The notes: generated from the sequence alone by a model not told the origin. Positions 35,664-46,066 are shown, counted from the first letter of the stretch. The stretch is 64,000 bases of DNA from Nostoc calcicola FACHB-3891 (GCF_014697355.1 NZ_JACJRQ010000013.1:62001-126000); one strand, 5' to 3'. A program made the numbers and translations.

Positions 35664-35885
35664 GTTGACTCAGATCTTGCACCTTTAGGCATAAACCATG
35701 AATATACAAAAATAACGTCATTTCTATTACAGTAAATCAATTTAATTTTCAGTCCTCTTATAGAGGACTTGAGCTATTAGACAGGGACTTTGAGTCCCTG
35801 GCTTGAGCTATTCGGACTGCGAAAAGCTTAATTACTGAGTAATTTTTGTTTTCGATGATGAGGCTGGTGCAAGATATGAGTTGAC
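35664..35885. mobile_element. 222-bp element, TIR GTYRACTCAKATCTTGCACC
   Basis: The 20-bp ends match at 17 positions when inverted. The interior has two hairpins, AGTCCTCT/AGAGGACT and CAGGGACT/AGTCCCTG, with the direct repeat TTGAGCTATT on both sides of the second. No ORF. Single ends occur at 11449 and 16808. Confidence 0.65.
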
Positions 35886-35978
35886 GAGCTTGTAGCTAAA
35901 AATACTAGTTTTGCTTTTGTTATCTGAACATGATATTACTGATAATTGCTTTTAGCGGTTTGAGTCTGATGATGGAAA

Positions 35979-36524
35979 TCAACTACATCCTTCCACATAT
36001 TCAACCTCGGGTAGTTTACCTGACCGAAACTGAGTGACACGCTTGCCATCAGTCTCAAATACTACACGATAATTTTGATCGGATTGGTCTTTTGGTACAA
36101 ATATCAGATAATGTCCACCTGAGACATAGTTGTGAGGAGTGACTTGAATTTGTCCTGGATAGAGGGATTTAATCCGCGCTTCCGTGTCGCCGATTTTTGC
36201 ACCTTTTAAGGTAGTAATTTTGCTATCTCTCCACACATCCACCCTAGAAATCTGACCTTCTGTCACCATGAACCCAACATTTTTCGGTTCCCATTCCGGC
36301 TTTACGTAGTAGCAATACTTATTCGGCGCGTCGCCAACTAGTTGAGTACCAGCAGCTTTGCTCGCTTGAGAAACAGTCATTCCAACTCGCACCTGTCCAA
36401 TACCATTGGTAAACAATTTAGATTGATTGGTCAGTTTTGTCTGTGCTATTACTGTTCCCACAGTCACAGATGAAAGAGCAAAAGTTAAGGTGGCAAGAGT
36501 CAATAATTTAGTTTTAGTATTCAT
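35979..36524 (-). CDS. Secreted conserved protein of unknown function
   Basis: 181 residues. Clear signal peptide (hydrophobic LLTLATLTFALSSVTVGTV, cleavage near AQT, about 28). The mature part begins with a GIGQVRVGMTVSQASKAAG motif seen in small periplasmic proteins of cyanobacteria and has two Cys (about 71 and 180) that could pair. Function not assignable. ATG at 36524, monocistronic. Confidence 0.75.
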   Translation of the reverse strand: MNTKTKLLTLATLTFALSSVTVGTVIAQTKLTNQSKLFTNGIGQVRVGMTVSQASKAAGTQLVGDAPNKYCYYVKPEWEPKNVGFMVTEGQISRVDVWRDSKITTLKGAKIGDTEARIKSLYPGQIQVTPHNYVSGGHYLIFVPKDQSDQNYRVVFETDGKRVTQFRSGKLPEVEYVEGCS

Positions 36525-36683
36525 TTGCTGGAAATCAAAATGGGTAGATATTTATATACAATACCCATGTTGCCAATTTCGGATTTGTACTTGGTTAATT
36601 GGTAAAACTTGGTTATAAATTACTACTTCATCCAATTGGATGAGGCTAACATAATTGTTAATTGATATAGTCTAATTCTTTAC

Positions 36684-37129
36684 TCAACGATCGCGCTTTT
36701 TGAGTTTGTGAGCAAGCTTAGGTAAAAAGTAACCCTGACCCCCAGCCAAATTCAAATCTGAGCCGTCCAAATTCAACCAATAAAAATCAAAAGTTACAGA
36801 TTTTTTGTTAGTACTTGAATGCATTTCCCAATGTCGCCAAGTAGATGGTGTAGGCTCAGTCAATTCAAGATGATAAACGTAACGTTCTTGAATTTCGTCA
36901 CGATAAGGAGCCATGTTGTATTGATAAATCCCTAATAACTCAATAATACGAACTCCTTTAACACCTGATTCTTCATAAATTTCTCGCAATACGGCCTCAG
37001 ATGCTTGCTCATTTTCTTCAATTGTACCTGCTGGTACTTGAACGCCAGCTTCCGGAAAATCAGTACCATTAATTCATCTTTCTTGGTTACGTAAGCAATC
37101 ACTTTTTTGATTGTGCTTTGAGTGGACAT
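36684..37129 (-). pseudogene. Nudix hydrolase, frameshifted
   Basis: The N-terminus (MSTQSTIKKVIAYVTKKDELMV) is in one frame; near 37055-37065 the frame changes and continues DFPEAGVQVPAGTIEENEQASEAVLREIYEESGVKG, a full Nudix box (G..E...REIYEESG), and on to a normal C-terminus at 36684. Loss of several bases at the junction is likely, as about three residues are also missing. The ATG at 37129 directly touches a mobile element. Substrate of the parent enzyme unknown. Confidence 0.8.
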
Positions 37130-37226
37130 ACAGCAGATTTCAACAGGCGTGAGGTACAGATTATTTTAAGGGCACAGCAGTGCTGTGCCCCTACCTGTGT
37201 ACTTAATTTACCTGAAAAACGCTGTA
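37129..37226. mobile_element. MITE-like element, TA-flanked CAGC TIR, palindromic core
   Basis: Ends TACAGCAGATTTCA and inverted TACAGCGTTTTTCA. The core GGGCACAGCAGTGCTGTGCC is at about 37169-37193. The outer T at 37129 is also the base opposite the first base of the Nudix ATG, so the element sits immediately upstream of that start codon. Confidence 0.7.
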
Positions 37227-37295
37227 TTTTTGCTGCTGTGTTTGTGAATTTCTCAACTATACGAACGTAAGGGGGAACAGTCTCCAATCCACACT

Positions 37296-38771
37296 CTAGG
37301 CGTTGAGTTTTTTCTCAACCAATTCGTTTGTCAATTTCGGATCGGCACGTTTACCTGTTTTTTTCAAAACCTGTCCGACAAAGAAGCCTTTGAGGTTGGT
37401 GTTACCGTTGCGATACTTTTCTAGTTCTTTGGGATTGCCAGCAATGACTTCATCAACTATGGGTTCGAGTACACTAGGATCGGTGATTAGTTCTTGACCA
37501 GCAAAGGCTTTTTCCGGAGAAATACCACTAAGCAAATCTGGCAGTTTTTCTTTGGCTTGGGCGTTACTAATTTTGCCGTTTTCAATTCGGGTGATAATAT
37601 CAGCTAAATTGGTGGGAGTCAGGGCGATCGCACTGATACTGAGTTTTTGCTTATTGAGGTATCCTGCAATATCTTGAGTAATCCAGTTTGCAGCAGCTTT
37701 GGGATTTGCACCAGCTGCGATCGCTGCTTCAAAATATTCGGATACAGGACGATCTTCTGTCAAAACTCGCGCATCGTAAACGGAAAGCCCCAATTCATTT
37801 TCGTAATGATGGCGTTTTTGGGCTGGTAGTTCTGGTAGTTCGCTGCGCCATTTTTCTAACTCTTTGTCTGTCACCTCAATTGGCGCTAAATCTGGTTCGG
37901 GGAAATAGCGGTAATCGCTGGAACCTTCCTTCACCCGCATACTAATTGTACGTTGAGCGCCTTCTTCCCACAGACGAGTTTCTTGGATAATGCGATCGCC
38001 TGCTTCGATGGCTGCTATTTGCCGTTCAATTTCGTAGTCAATCGCCCGTTGGATGGCGCTAAAGGAGTTCATGTTTTTAATTTCTACTTTGGTGCCAAAC
38101 TTCTCTTGTCCCAATGGACGCACGGAAATATTGACATCGCAACGTAGAGATCCTTCTTGCATGTTCCCGTCGCTGACACCGAGATAGCGGACAATCCGGC
38201 GCAACTCTTGGGCATATTCAGCAGCTTCGAGTCCAGAACGCAAGTCTGGTTCCGAGACAATTTCTACTAACGGTACACCTGCGCGGTTGTAGTCTACCAG
38301 AGAATAGGTAGAACCAGAAAGGCGATCGCTACCTGCGTGTACCAATTTTCCAGCATCTTCTTCCATATGCAGACGGGTGATGCCAATGCGTTTGCGGGTG
38401 GGTTTTCCCTCAGCATCTACCAACTCAATTTCTAACCAACCATGTTCAGCGATCGGTAAGTCATATTGAGAAATTTGGTAATTTTTCGGTAAATCTGGAT
38501 AAAAATACTGTTTGCGATCGAATTTGCTATATCTAGCGATTTGACAATTCAGTGCCAAACCAGCTTTGACGGCGTATTCTAATACTTTTTGATTTAGTAC
38601 AGGTAAGACCCCAGGTAAACCCATACAAACTGGGTCGATGTTAGTATTAGGGTCACCACCGAATGCTGTAGAGCTACTGGAGAAAATCTTGGTATTAGTA
38701 CTGAGTTGACAATGGGTTTCTAGACCAATAATCGCTTCGTACTCAGTTTTTACAGTTGTAGCAGAGGTCAT
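37296..38771 (-). CDS. gatB: Asp/Glu-tRNA(Asn/Gln) amidotransferase subunit B
   Basis: 491 residues, full length. Family blocks: GLETHCQLST near the N-terminus, DRKQYFYPDLPKNYQISQYDLP, VDYNRAGVPLVEIVSEPD, and the C-terminal GatB/YqeY domain (YLNKQKLS..., ending in VGQVLKKTGKRADPKLTNELV). GatCAB converts mischarged Glu-tRNA(Gln) or Asp-tRNA(Asn) to the correct amide form; cyanobacteria lack GlnRS and depend on it. Subunits A and C are not nearby, as is normal in cyanobacteria. Confidence 0.97.
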   Translation of the reverse strand: MTSATTVKTEYEAIIGLETHCQLSTNTKIFSSSSTAFGGDPNTNIDPVCMGLPGVLPVLNQKVLEYAVKAGLALNCQIARYSKFDRKQYFYPDLPKNYQISQYDLPIAEHGWLEIELVDAEGKPTRKRIGITRLHMEEDAGKLVHAGSDRLSGSTYSLVDYNRAGVPLVEIVSEPDLRSGLEAAEYAQELRRIVRYLGVSDGNMQEGSLRCDVNISVRPLGQEKFGTKVEIKNMNSFSAIQRAIDYEIERQIAAIEAGDRIIQETRLWEEGAQRTISMRVKEGSSDYRYFPEPDLAPIEVTDKELEKWRSELPELPAQKRHHYENELGLSVYDARVLTEDRPVSEYFEAAIAAGANPKAAANWITQDIAGYLNKQKLSISAIALTPTNLADIITRIENGKISNAQAKEKLPDLLSGISPEKAFAGQELITDPSVLEPIVDEVIAGNPKELEKYRNGNTNLKGFFVGQVLKKTGKRADPKLTNELVEKKLNA

Positions 38772-39320
38772 AATATCACTAATTTGGGCATAATCCTTCC
38801 TTAGAGTACTATTGTAGCTGCGTCTGGAGTTGCCCTGAAGACGGTTAATTGGTGAATTATCCTGACTTGAAAAAACTAAGTGCGGTGTCTGTTATTAGTT
38901 ATTGGTCATTAGTTATTAGTCATTGGTCATTTGTTATTTGTAAATGAGAAAGCGTAATAGTTCAATATCATATATTTCTACTATATAAATATTCCTCAAG
39001 GATTGATTTGGCATTTCTTTGCAATACTTAACTACTTTCTAATTAAAAAAAGTTAACATAGATTAAAAATAATAACTAACATTATAATTTATTAAGTTGA
39101 TCGAGTTAAATTGAGAGTATGCTTAATGATTGAAGTCTAGTGGAAAAATTAAGTAAGTTAGGTGCAAATAAAATTAAGTATTTGTTTGAATATTAAAACC
39201 AAAAACAAAATTTATTTGTGCAAACTTGCTAACTAGATTGTCAAACAAGGCGGTTAAAATCCGATCTGAAGCAAATAATCACAGCGAAAACAAAAGTAAA
39301 CTTAACAACAATCACGTAAG
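38772..39320. other. 549-bp intergenic region between gatB and usp
   Basis: TTATTAG/TCATTGG heptamers at about 38892-38945, then AT-rich sequence. Divergent promoters must lie here. No gene or clear regulatory motif recognised. Confidence 0.5.
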
Positions 39321-40172
39321 ATGATAAAAAAAATTTTGCTGGCTATATCGGGATTGGGACATGCGGAAGAAATGCTCAAAACCCTCAAAGAAATCCCCTC
39401 AATTCAATCTGCAAAAGTTACAGTTTTGCATGTTGTTCAAGCCCAAAGTACTGCTGCTACCATGACCACTAAATGGGAAGATGGCGGTAAACTTTTGGCT
39501 AATGCCATTCAAACTTTAAACCTCGATCCTAGCCAGGTTTCTTCAATTTTGCGCCAAGGTGACCCCAAGGATGTGGTTTGTCAAGTAGCTGATGAAATCG
39601 ACGCTGATTTAATTATTATGGGTTCACGCGGACTCAAGCGGCTACAATCCATTTTATCTAACTCGGTGAGTCAGTACGTTTTTCAGCTATCTTCTCGCCC
39701 CATGTTGCTGGTAAAAGATGACATTTATGTCAAAAGAATTAAGCGCATTATGGTGGCAATAGACAATTCAGATGCAGCAAAAAACTGCTTGAAATTGGCA
39801 CTATTTTTGCTGCGAGACATTCAGGGTGGTGAGTTGATTTTGGCAAATATTACCACAGATTTAGGCGGTAAAAAATCAGAAATAACTCAGGTTACTTCCG
39901 ACAAAAATCCAGTTTTGGCAGCCGCCGTTGCCGAAGCTGAAAAATTCGGCATCAAATCTCGTTCTTATATCAGCAGTGGCAAACCTGGTGAAGAAATTTG
40001 TCGGTTGGCAGAGGAGTTGAATGTAGACTTATTATTGCTCGGTTCTCCAGATCGTCGTCCATCGATCGCTAAGAGTTTTGTTGATATCGACCGACTCATC
40101 GGTTCCTCTTTGTCTGATTATGTGCGAGTCAATGCCACTTGTCCAGTGTTATTAGCGCGAACTATCGATTAA
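39321..40172 (+). CDS. Tandem universal stress protein (two UspA domains)
   Basis: 283 residues made of two Usp domains (about 1-138 and 139-283). Each ends with a nucleotide-loop-like motif: GSRGLKRLQSILSNSVSQYV (about 111-130) and GSPDRRPSIAKSF...GSSLSDYV (about 243-270). The first fits the G-2x-G-9x-G(S/T) ATP pattern better (third Gly changed to Asn/Ser), the second is more divergent. Soluble stress-response or signalling role; ligand unproven. Monocistronic. Confidence 0.9.
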   Translation: MIKKILLAISGLGHAEEMLKTLKEIPSIQSAKVTVLHVVQAQSTAATMTTKWEDGGKLLANAIQTLNLDPSQVSSILRQGDPKDVVCQVADEIDADLIIMGSRGLKRLQSILSNSVSQYVFQLSSRPMLLVKDDIYVKRIKRIMVAIDNSDAAKNCLKLALFLLRDIQGGELILANITTDLGGKKSEITQVTSDKNPVLAAAVAEAEKFGIKSRSYISSGKPGEEICRLAEELNVDLLLLGSPDRRPSIAKSFVDIDRLIGSSLSDYVRVNATCPVLLARTID

Positions 40173-40370
40173 GTAAGGGCGAACGGCCGTTCGCCCCTAC
40201 AAGTTATTGTATGTGTATCAAGATTTTGGGGAATTGGTATGAGTATCACAATTATCGTACTCAGATAGGAAACAAGTCAGATTTTGCTTTTACTACTGGG
40301 TGCGTTGATACACAAGATTTCAACTTACTGAAGTACAGCCTCTAGCTCTGCTAGCGAGGCATAGAGCCTA

Positions 40371-40457
40371 TTCTAATTCTGTTAGCGCAGCGGGGCGTAG
40401 CCCATTCTGACCGGAGGCGGAGCGTCTCCGGCTCCGCTCCTGAATTCTGAATTCTGC
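40371..40457. repeat. Short relative of the 27.3-kb foldback element
   Basis: attctgttagcgcagcgggg..cgtagcccattctga and ctcctgaattctgaattct match one arm of the 27329-27594 element. A second palindrome (ggaggcggagcg / cgctccgcctcc type) is inserted within. Confidence 0.6.
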
Positions 40458-40465
40458 TGTAAATA

Positions 40466-40502
40466 AAAACCCCTGCACTAATAATGTAGGGGTTTTTATT
40501 TT
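40466..40502 (-). terminator. Terminator of psbM
   Basis: Stem AAAAACCCCT/AGGGGTTTTT around a 15-nt loop, with T-rich sequence on the minus-strand exit side, 13 bp after the psbM stop. Confidence 0.85.
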
Positions 40503-40514
40503 ATACACAAACCC

Positions 40515-40631
40515 TTAAGTATCTTTTCCACCTTCGCGGCTAGCAGTTTGGATGTACAGAATTAGTAAAAACACAGAGGGCACAAGTACGAACAAAATGC
40601 TCGCTACGAACCCCAGGTCGTTAACTTGCAT
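40515..40631 (-). CDS. psbM: Photosystem II protein M
   Basis: 38 residues, easily missed because of size. The sequence begins [20 protein letters not shown], then [11 protein letters not shown] and a short basic/acidic tail: one membrane helix with the short N-terminal segment typical of PsbM, which lies at the PSII dimer interface. Start ATG at 40631; terminator immediately downstream. The [2Fe-2S] ferredoxin gene lies 117 bp upstream on the same strand. Confidence 0.95.
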   Translation of the reverse strand: MQVNDLGFVASILFVLVPSVFLLILYIQTASREGGKDT

Positions 40632-40748
40632 GGCAAGAAAGCCTCTCTTAAATTTCCAATCAACACCATTAGGATATCATCATCGATGACAGAGTTGGCT
40701 CAAATTTTTTACTTGCCTAAATGCTAGCGAGGCATGATTCCAAAAAAC

Positions 40749-41045
40749 TTAAGGCTTTGTGACCACACTGACAGGGCCATTCACTAAAGTTTGACAAGCA
40801 AGACGGTAATTTTCGGGTTTTTTCTTTAATTTCCGGTTCTCTACGTCAGTACGGGGGGAAAGATTCTGTTGTCCTTCCACTATCTCGACAATGCAAGTGC
40901 CACACTGACCGTAGCCACCGCAATTCGTCATTTTGCCAATCAACGTATATATATCAATGTTATTTTGCATCGCTTTGAGTCGGAGATTTGCACCATCCGC
41001 CGCCACTACTTCTTTATTTTCTTTAACGAATTTGATATTACCCAT
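40749..41045 (-). CDS. [2Fe-2S] ferredoxin-like protein
   Basis: 98 residues from the ATG at 41045, chosen because AAGGAGG lies 8 bp upstream. Cluster ligands are C-x5-C-x2-C ([11 protein letters not shown]) and a later Cys in RLACQ, the plant-type/adrenodoxin-like spacing. Basic C-terminus. Soluble electron carrier; partner unknown. It is the conserved small ferredoxin found near psbM/psbK in many cyanobacteria, which hints at a link to photosystem assembly or thylakoid redox, by context only. Confidence 0.9.
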   Translation of the reverse strand: MGNIKFVKENKEVVAADGANLRLKAMQNNIDIYTLIGKMTNCGGYGQCGTCIVEIVEGQQNLSPRTDVENRKLKKKPENYRLACQTLVNGPVSVVTKP

Positions 41046-41181
41046 AGCTGATTCCTCCTTGACTGTAAGCTTTGCTTTCAAGGCTTCATATTGACATGGC
41101 TTGATTCATATCTTACTTATTATCATAATTCATTACAAAATATTAATAAATGTTAATTTAACGAACATAACCCCACAAAAA

Positions 41182-41206
41182 TAGGACAGGCATAGTACCT
41201 GTCCTA
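41182..41206 (-). terminator. Terminator of psbK
   Basis: Stem TAGGACAGG/CCTGTCCTA with a 7-nt loop, followed on the minus strand by TTTTTG. It ends 26 bp after the psbK stop. Confidence 0.85.
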
Positions 41207-41231
41207 ATAAACAATTGAAAGATAAATTAAC

Positions 41232-41369
41232 TTACCTAAACCCCACAGCTGCTTGCCAAACGAAAGCAAGCAACAAGAAGAATACGGGGATAACTGGGAG
41301 AACATCCACTAAGGGATCAAAGATTTGGTAAGCTTCAGGCAGTTTTGCTAATAAAAGTGCTGCTTCCAT
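41232..41369 (-). CDS. psbK: Photosystem II reaction-centre protein K
   Basis: 45 residues: a cleavable leader ([10 protein letters not shown]) then [20 protein letters not shown] and the membrane helix [16 protein letters not shown]. This is the standard cyanobacterial PsbK, which helps hold the CP43 side of PSII. It sits 85 bp downstream of tgt on the same strand, a linkage seen in other cyanobacteria. Confidence 0.96.
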
Positions 41370-41430
41370 GTTTGTTTAAATCCACCTATCCAACACAGCG
41401 TTAATAATTGAGAAATATCTTAACATGGTT

Positions 41431-42727
<1,297 letters not shown>

Positions 42728-42740
42728 TAACAATTTCTAT

Positions 42741-43193
42741 TTAGAAACAATCAGAACAATCATCGTCAATTTCTGCATCCCACCTAGCTGAGAGTACTTG
42801 CTCCATCATCGCTTCTATGGCGCTGACATTGAAGCTTCGCTCCCGTCGTTCTTGCAGAGGAGTTGACCGAGGAATCAACCTTAGGCACACTCCTTCTTGC
42901 ATCAAATCAAAGTAGGTTTCTTCTGGCGACGGCTGTTTGAGTTCTAAGTAATCAAAACTACAGACGTTTAAATATAGCGCATGGTTAGCCACTAAGGTAG
43001 ACCTTTGTGGATTGGCAAAAACTTCCATCACATCCCCTTCACCCTCGCTCAGTACCTTATCTTCTTGGGTGTAGATGTAGTGGACTCGACCTAAATCTGT
43101 CAGCAATCGCCGCATGTCGAGCTTGTTCACAATGATGCCCGCGTTCACAATGCACGGAGCTGGTATACTGGTGTCGGGTAGATGGTGACTCAT
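42741..43193 (-). CDS. Conserved cyanobacterial protein of unknown function
   Basis: 150 residues, soluble, acidic. Internal strands (IVNAGIIVNKLDMRRLLTDLGRVHYIYTQEDKVLSEGEGDVMEVF...STLVANHALYLNVCSFDYLELKQP) and the C-terminal DDDCSDCF with two Cys. I do not recognise a named domain. Starts at the ATG at 43193. Position upstream of tgt but separated from it by a mobile element, so probably independent. Confidence 0.7.
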   Translation of the reverse strand: MSHHLPDTSIPAPCIVNAGIIVNKLDMRRLLTDLGRVHYIYTQEDKVLSEGEGDVMEVFANPQRSTLVANHALYLNVCSFDYLELKQPSPEETYFDLMQEGVCLRLIPRSTPLQERRERSFNVSAIEAMMEQVLSARWDAEIDDDCSDCF

Positions 43194-43761
43194 AGGGAAA
43201 TAGCGATTGAGCTACGGAGAGTGAAAACATAGCTAATACAGTCAGATTGAATAGCTTGTTTACTCCCTATATTTAAAAAAATATCAATTTTTTGGGGCGA
43301 TCGTCTATTGACACTTTCCCAAATTGAATTCGAGAGATTTGCCAAAGCAACAGGTCTAATTAGATTAGGTTTCTTGCGTCACCTAAGCTAGAGGTGGTTC
43401 TCTCCCTTTTCCACTATTGGCATCTTAGCATGTTGACGCTTTCTTAAATTCTGCGTTAGTGCTGCATCTCCAATCCCAAAATGTGGATTTTTCTACCTAG
43501 CGCCCCAGTCGATAATCTGGAGTCAGTTTTGAGTTAACAAATACAAAACATGAATTTTGCTCCTTGATGGAATTGTAATTTAACGAAACTGATTTTGTAT
43601 AAATTGGCACTATTGATTGTGGATTACCACTTAGATCAGCATAACAAAATTTTCCGGGATAATCTCTAATGGAAGTAAATCTTATCTAAAGCTTTAAAGT
43701 TGAAAGATGTCATTTGTACTGAAACTTAGATTATTTTCCAGCAATCAACAATCTAACTCAA
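43194..43761. other. 568-bp region upstream of cobS
   Basis: AT-rich, divergent promoter region. I looked for a cobalamin riboswitch before cobS and saw no B12 box. No gene seen. Confidence 0.5.
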
Positions 43762-44541
43762 ATGATGAAACAGCAACAATGGTGGAAAAACCTGCTGTTA
43801 AACCTAGCGGCGAGTATTATATTTTACACGGTTATTCCACTGCCGTATTTGAATGGATTAGATTTTCGGGGTGTGGCAGGTCTAGTCTCGACTGTAGGGT
43901 TGATAATTGGGGGAATTTTAGGGTTACTGGATACGGGGATGAATTATATTGGTATACCAGTGCTAACTCGTAGTGCTTTGGTAGTAAGTCTTTGGATTGC
44001 GATAACTGGAGGGCTGCATTTAGATGGGGCAATGGATACTGCCGATGGCTTAGCAGTGGGCGATCCAGATCGGCGATTGGAAGTGATGGCAGATAGTGCT
44101 ACAGGTGCCTTTGGGGCAATGGCAGCGATCGCCTTAGTATTATTAAAAATAACAGCCTTAACAGATATGCCAGAAAATCGTTGCTTGGTGTTAATGGCTG
44201 CTTGTGGTTGGGGACGCTGGGGACAGCAAGTAGCGATCGCTCGATATCCTTACCTAAAACCAACCGGCAAAGGTGCCTTTCACAAACAAGCCATTCGTTC
44301 TGACAAGGATTTGTTACCGGGATTGTTGTTGTTATTGGGTTTGAGTGGTTTAGTGTGGCTGATAGATAAACAGCAGTTATTTTTGGCAATCGGAATGGTA
44401 GTTGCTGGAAGTGCGATCGCCATTTTCACAGCCGCCTGGTTCAACCACAAATTAGGCGGACACACAGGAGATACCTATGGCGCAGTCGTTGAGTGGACTG
44501 AAGCCTTATTTTTGTGTGTACTGACTGCTGTAGGAGGTTAA
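43762..44541 (+). CDS. cobS: Adenosylcobinamide-GDP ribazoletransferase (cobalamin synthase)
   Basis: 259 residues, about six membrane segments. Joins adenosylcobinamide-GDP and alpha-ribazole in the last stage of B12 (pseudo-B12 in cyanobacteria) synthesis. Signature: [15 protein letters not shown] with its Asp residues (about 86-100), [18 protein letters not shown] after it, and the C-terminal [17 protein letters not shown]. No other cob gene adjacent. Starts at ATG ATG; either is possible. Confidence 0.95.
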   Translation: MMKQQQWWKNLLLNLAASIIFYTVIPLPYLNGLDFRGVAGLVSTVGLIIGGILGLLDTGMNYIGIPVLTRSALVVSLWIAITGGLHLDGAMDTADGLAVGDPDRRLEVMADSATGAFGAMAAIALVLLKITALTDMPENRCLVLMAACGWGRWGQQVAIARYPYLKPTGKGAFHKQAIRSDKDLLPGLLLLLGLSGLVWLIDKQQLFLAIGMVVAGSAIAIFTAAWFNHKLGGHTGDTYGAVVEWTEALFLCVLTAVGG

Positions 44542-44542
44542 G

Positions 44543-44728
44543 AGTTAGGAATGAGGAGTGAGGAGTTAGGAGTAAGCAGTTGCAAATTCATAACTCCTAA
44601 CTCCGAACTCCGAACTCCAAACTCCTAACTCCAAACTCCTAACTCCAAACTCCAAACTCCTAACTCCAAACTCCAAACTCCTAACTCCTAACTCCTAACT
44701 CCTAACTCCTAACTCCTAACTTTTAACT
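44543..44728. repeat. CTAACTC/CAAACTC heptamer array
   Basis: About 185 bp of 7-bp units (aactcct, aactccg, aactcca) with a short complementary start (gagttag), filling the whole gap between convergent cobS and the PPC-domain gene. Confidence 0.9.
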
Positions 44729-44733
44729 TCACT

Positions 44734-45189
44734 TCATTTAATCGGTTGCAATTTTGTCACCTTGAGTTTAAAAGCCCCAACTCCAGTTTCTCCAAAAGAG
44801 CGGACGCGGATAACATAAGTCCCTGTCTCTACGATGCGAGTAAATAGAAGAGAATTACTACTACCATCAGGGCCGTCATCATTTTCTGCTAAAGTTGAAC
44901 CATCGGGTGCCAGCAGTGTGATGATGCTGTCAAAGCTTTCAGACGAGAGGTCAACTGCTAAATTATCGCCCTTGTCTAGCTTGACTGTGTAATCACGGGC
45001 AAACCCACCCTGACCGGTGGGAATATCTTTATCTGAAAGACTATCAGAAAATTCAGTACTGTTAGATAAAGGAATTGGACTATACAACTTATTTTGAGCC
45101 AAAGCTGCACTTGTACTTGTAACTATTGCCAGCAACGTGGCAGGAACGACGATCGATTGTTTTAAACCCGCCGCAAAAGCTTTATTCAT
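44734..45189 (-). CDS. Secreted PPC-domain protein
   Basis: 151 residues from the ATG at 45189; an upstream TTG is less likely. Signal peptide about 1-32 (LKQSIVVPATLLAIVTSTSAALA). The rest is one bacterial pre-peptidase C-terminal (PPC) beta-sandwich: ARDYTVKLDKGDNLAVDLSSESFDSIITLLAPDGSTLAENDDG...RIVETGTYVIRVRSF. PPC domains normally accompany proteases; here it stands alone, so it is perhaps a periplasmic binding module. Confidence 0.85.
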   Translation of the reverse strand: MNKAFAAGLKQSIVVPATLLAIVTSTSAALAQNKLYSPIPLSNSTEFSDSLSDKDIPTGQGGFARDYTVKLDKGDNLAVDLSSESFDSIITLLAPDGSTLAENDDGPDGSSNSLLFTRIVETGTYVIRVRSFGETGVGAFKLKVTKLQPIK

Positions 45190-45258
45190 ACATTTCAAGC
45201 AATTTTTCCGCAAAAATAGGTAAATTGGTCAACTTATACACTAGACTTCTTGCAGAAG

Positions 45259-45342
45259 TGGGGAAAAGGGTAAGAGGTAAAGGGAAAAGGGGTAAGAAAA
45301 AACCCTTTCCCTTTAACCTTTTCCCTTTCCCCCTTCTGTCTA
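45259..45342. repeat. GGGGAAAAGGG / CCCTTTTCCC hairpin
   Basis: Purine-rich arm followed by its pyrimidine complement, located between the PPC-domain gene start and the comF stop. Same class as at 33584 and 50850. Confidence 0.8.
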
Positions 45343-45376
45343 CTTTTGTGTCCAAGGTTGCACATTAATTCTGGAT

Positions 45377-46054
45377 TTATCCGTCTTTGACGGTAGTGGC
45401 TACTGCTACTAGTCCTAAGACTACAATTCCATACTCACGAAGTGTTTGCACAGCAGATCTGGCAGTAGCACCAGTAGTATAAATGTCGTCCACTAACAGC
45501 ACTGGGACATTTGGAGGGCTATGGCGAAAATCTTGCCCAACAGCAAAAGCTTTGGACAAGTTTTGTTCTCGGCCAGATACAGATAAACCAAATTGTGCTT
45601 CAGTTTGTCGCACTCTTGTTAATCCATTTAGTTTCAATTTTAATCCAGTTATTTCGCAGAAGCTTTGTCCTATTAGTGCAGCTTGATTGTATTTTCGTTG
45701 CCTTTGCTTGCTAGCGTGGAGTGGGATGGGAACTACCACAGTCTGGCTATCTCGCCTGGGTGAATTTAACAACCAAGATTCTCCTAACCATTGACCCAAA
45801 GGACGAGCTATTTGGGGTTGATTTTCGTATTTCAGCGCGGCCATCGCCCTTTTGACCGGACCCCCATACTGGCCCCAGACAAACACTGGTAGTTGTTCTT
45901 GCCACAAAGAAATTCGGTCTTGACGTTGACATTTTTGCAGTTGTTTAGTGCAGTTGTGACAGATTTCTTGGGAAGTCGAGCGTTGGCACAGTGGGCAATG
46001 GGATTGGAGAAAAAGATTAAGTAAGGTTGTGAAATTTTTAGTCCAAGTGTGCAT
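45377..46054 (-). CDS. comF: ComF-family phosphoribosyltransferase-like protein
   Basis: 225 residues. N-terminal zinc-type Cys pairs (CPLCQ...CHNC), then a type I phosphoribosyltransferase core with the PRPP loop VLLVDDIYTTGATA near 190. ComF proteins take part in DNA uptake in naturally competent bacteria, and comF is needed for transformation in some cyanobacteria. Biochemical role unproven. Confidence 0.92.
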   Translation of the reverse strand: MHTWTKNFTTLLNLFLQSHCPLCQRSTSQEICHNCTKQLQKCQRQDRISLWQEQLPVFVWGQYGGPVKRAMAALKYENQPQIARPLGQWLGESWLLNSPRRDSQTVVVPIPLHASKQRQRKYNQAALIGQSFCEITGLKLKLNGLTRVRQTEAQFGLSVSGREQNLSKAFAVGQDFRHSPPNVPVLLVDDIYTTGATARSAVQTLREYGIVVLGLVAVATTVKDG

Positions 46055-46066
46055 TTAGAATTGTCC

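Larger units (their letters stand above)
35444..35978. other. 535-bp intergenic region built of two inverted-repeat elements
   Basis: Contains one element at about 35467-35570 and another at 35664-35885; little else. No gene recognised. Confidence 0.65.
40173..40514. other. 342-bp intergenic region, repeat-derived
   Basis: Holds a half-copy of the ATACYATTTCACT element with a GGGCGAACGGCCGTTCGCCC palindrome (40174-40240), a shortened foldback element (40371-40457), and the psbM terminator. No gene. Confidence 0.65.

Noticed and set aside
43194-43761. Cobalamin riboswitch before cobS
   Set aside because: No B12-box-like GCCACTG motif or fitting stem set could be found.
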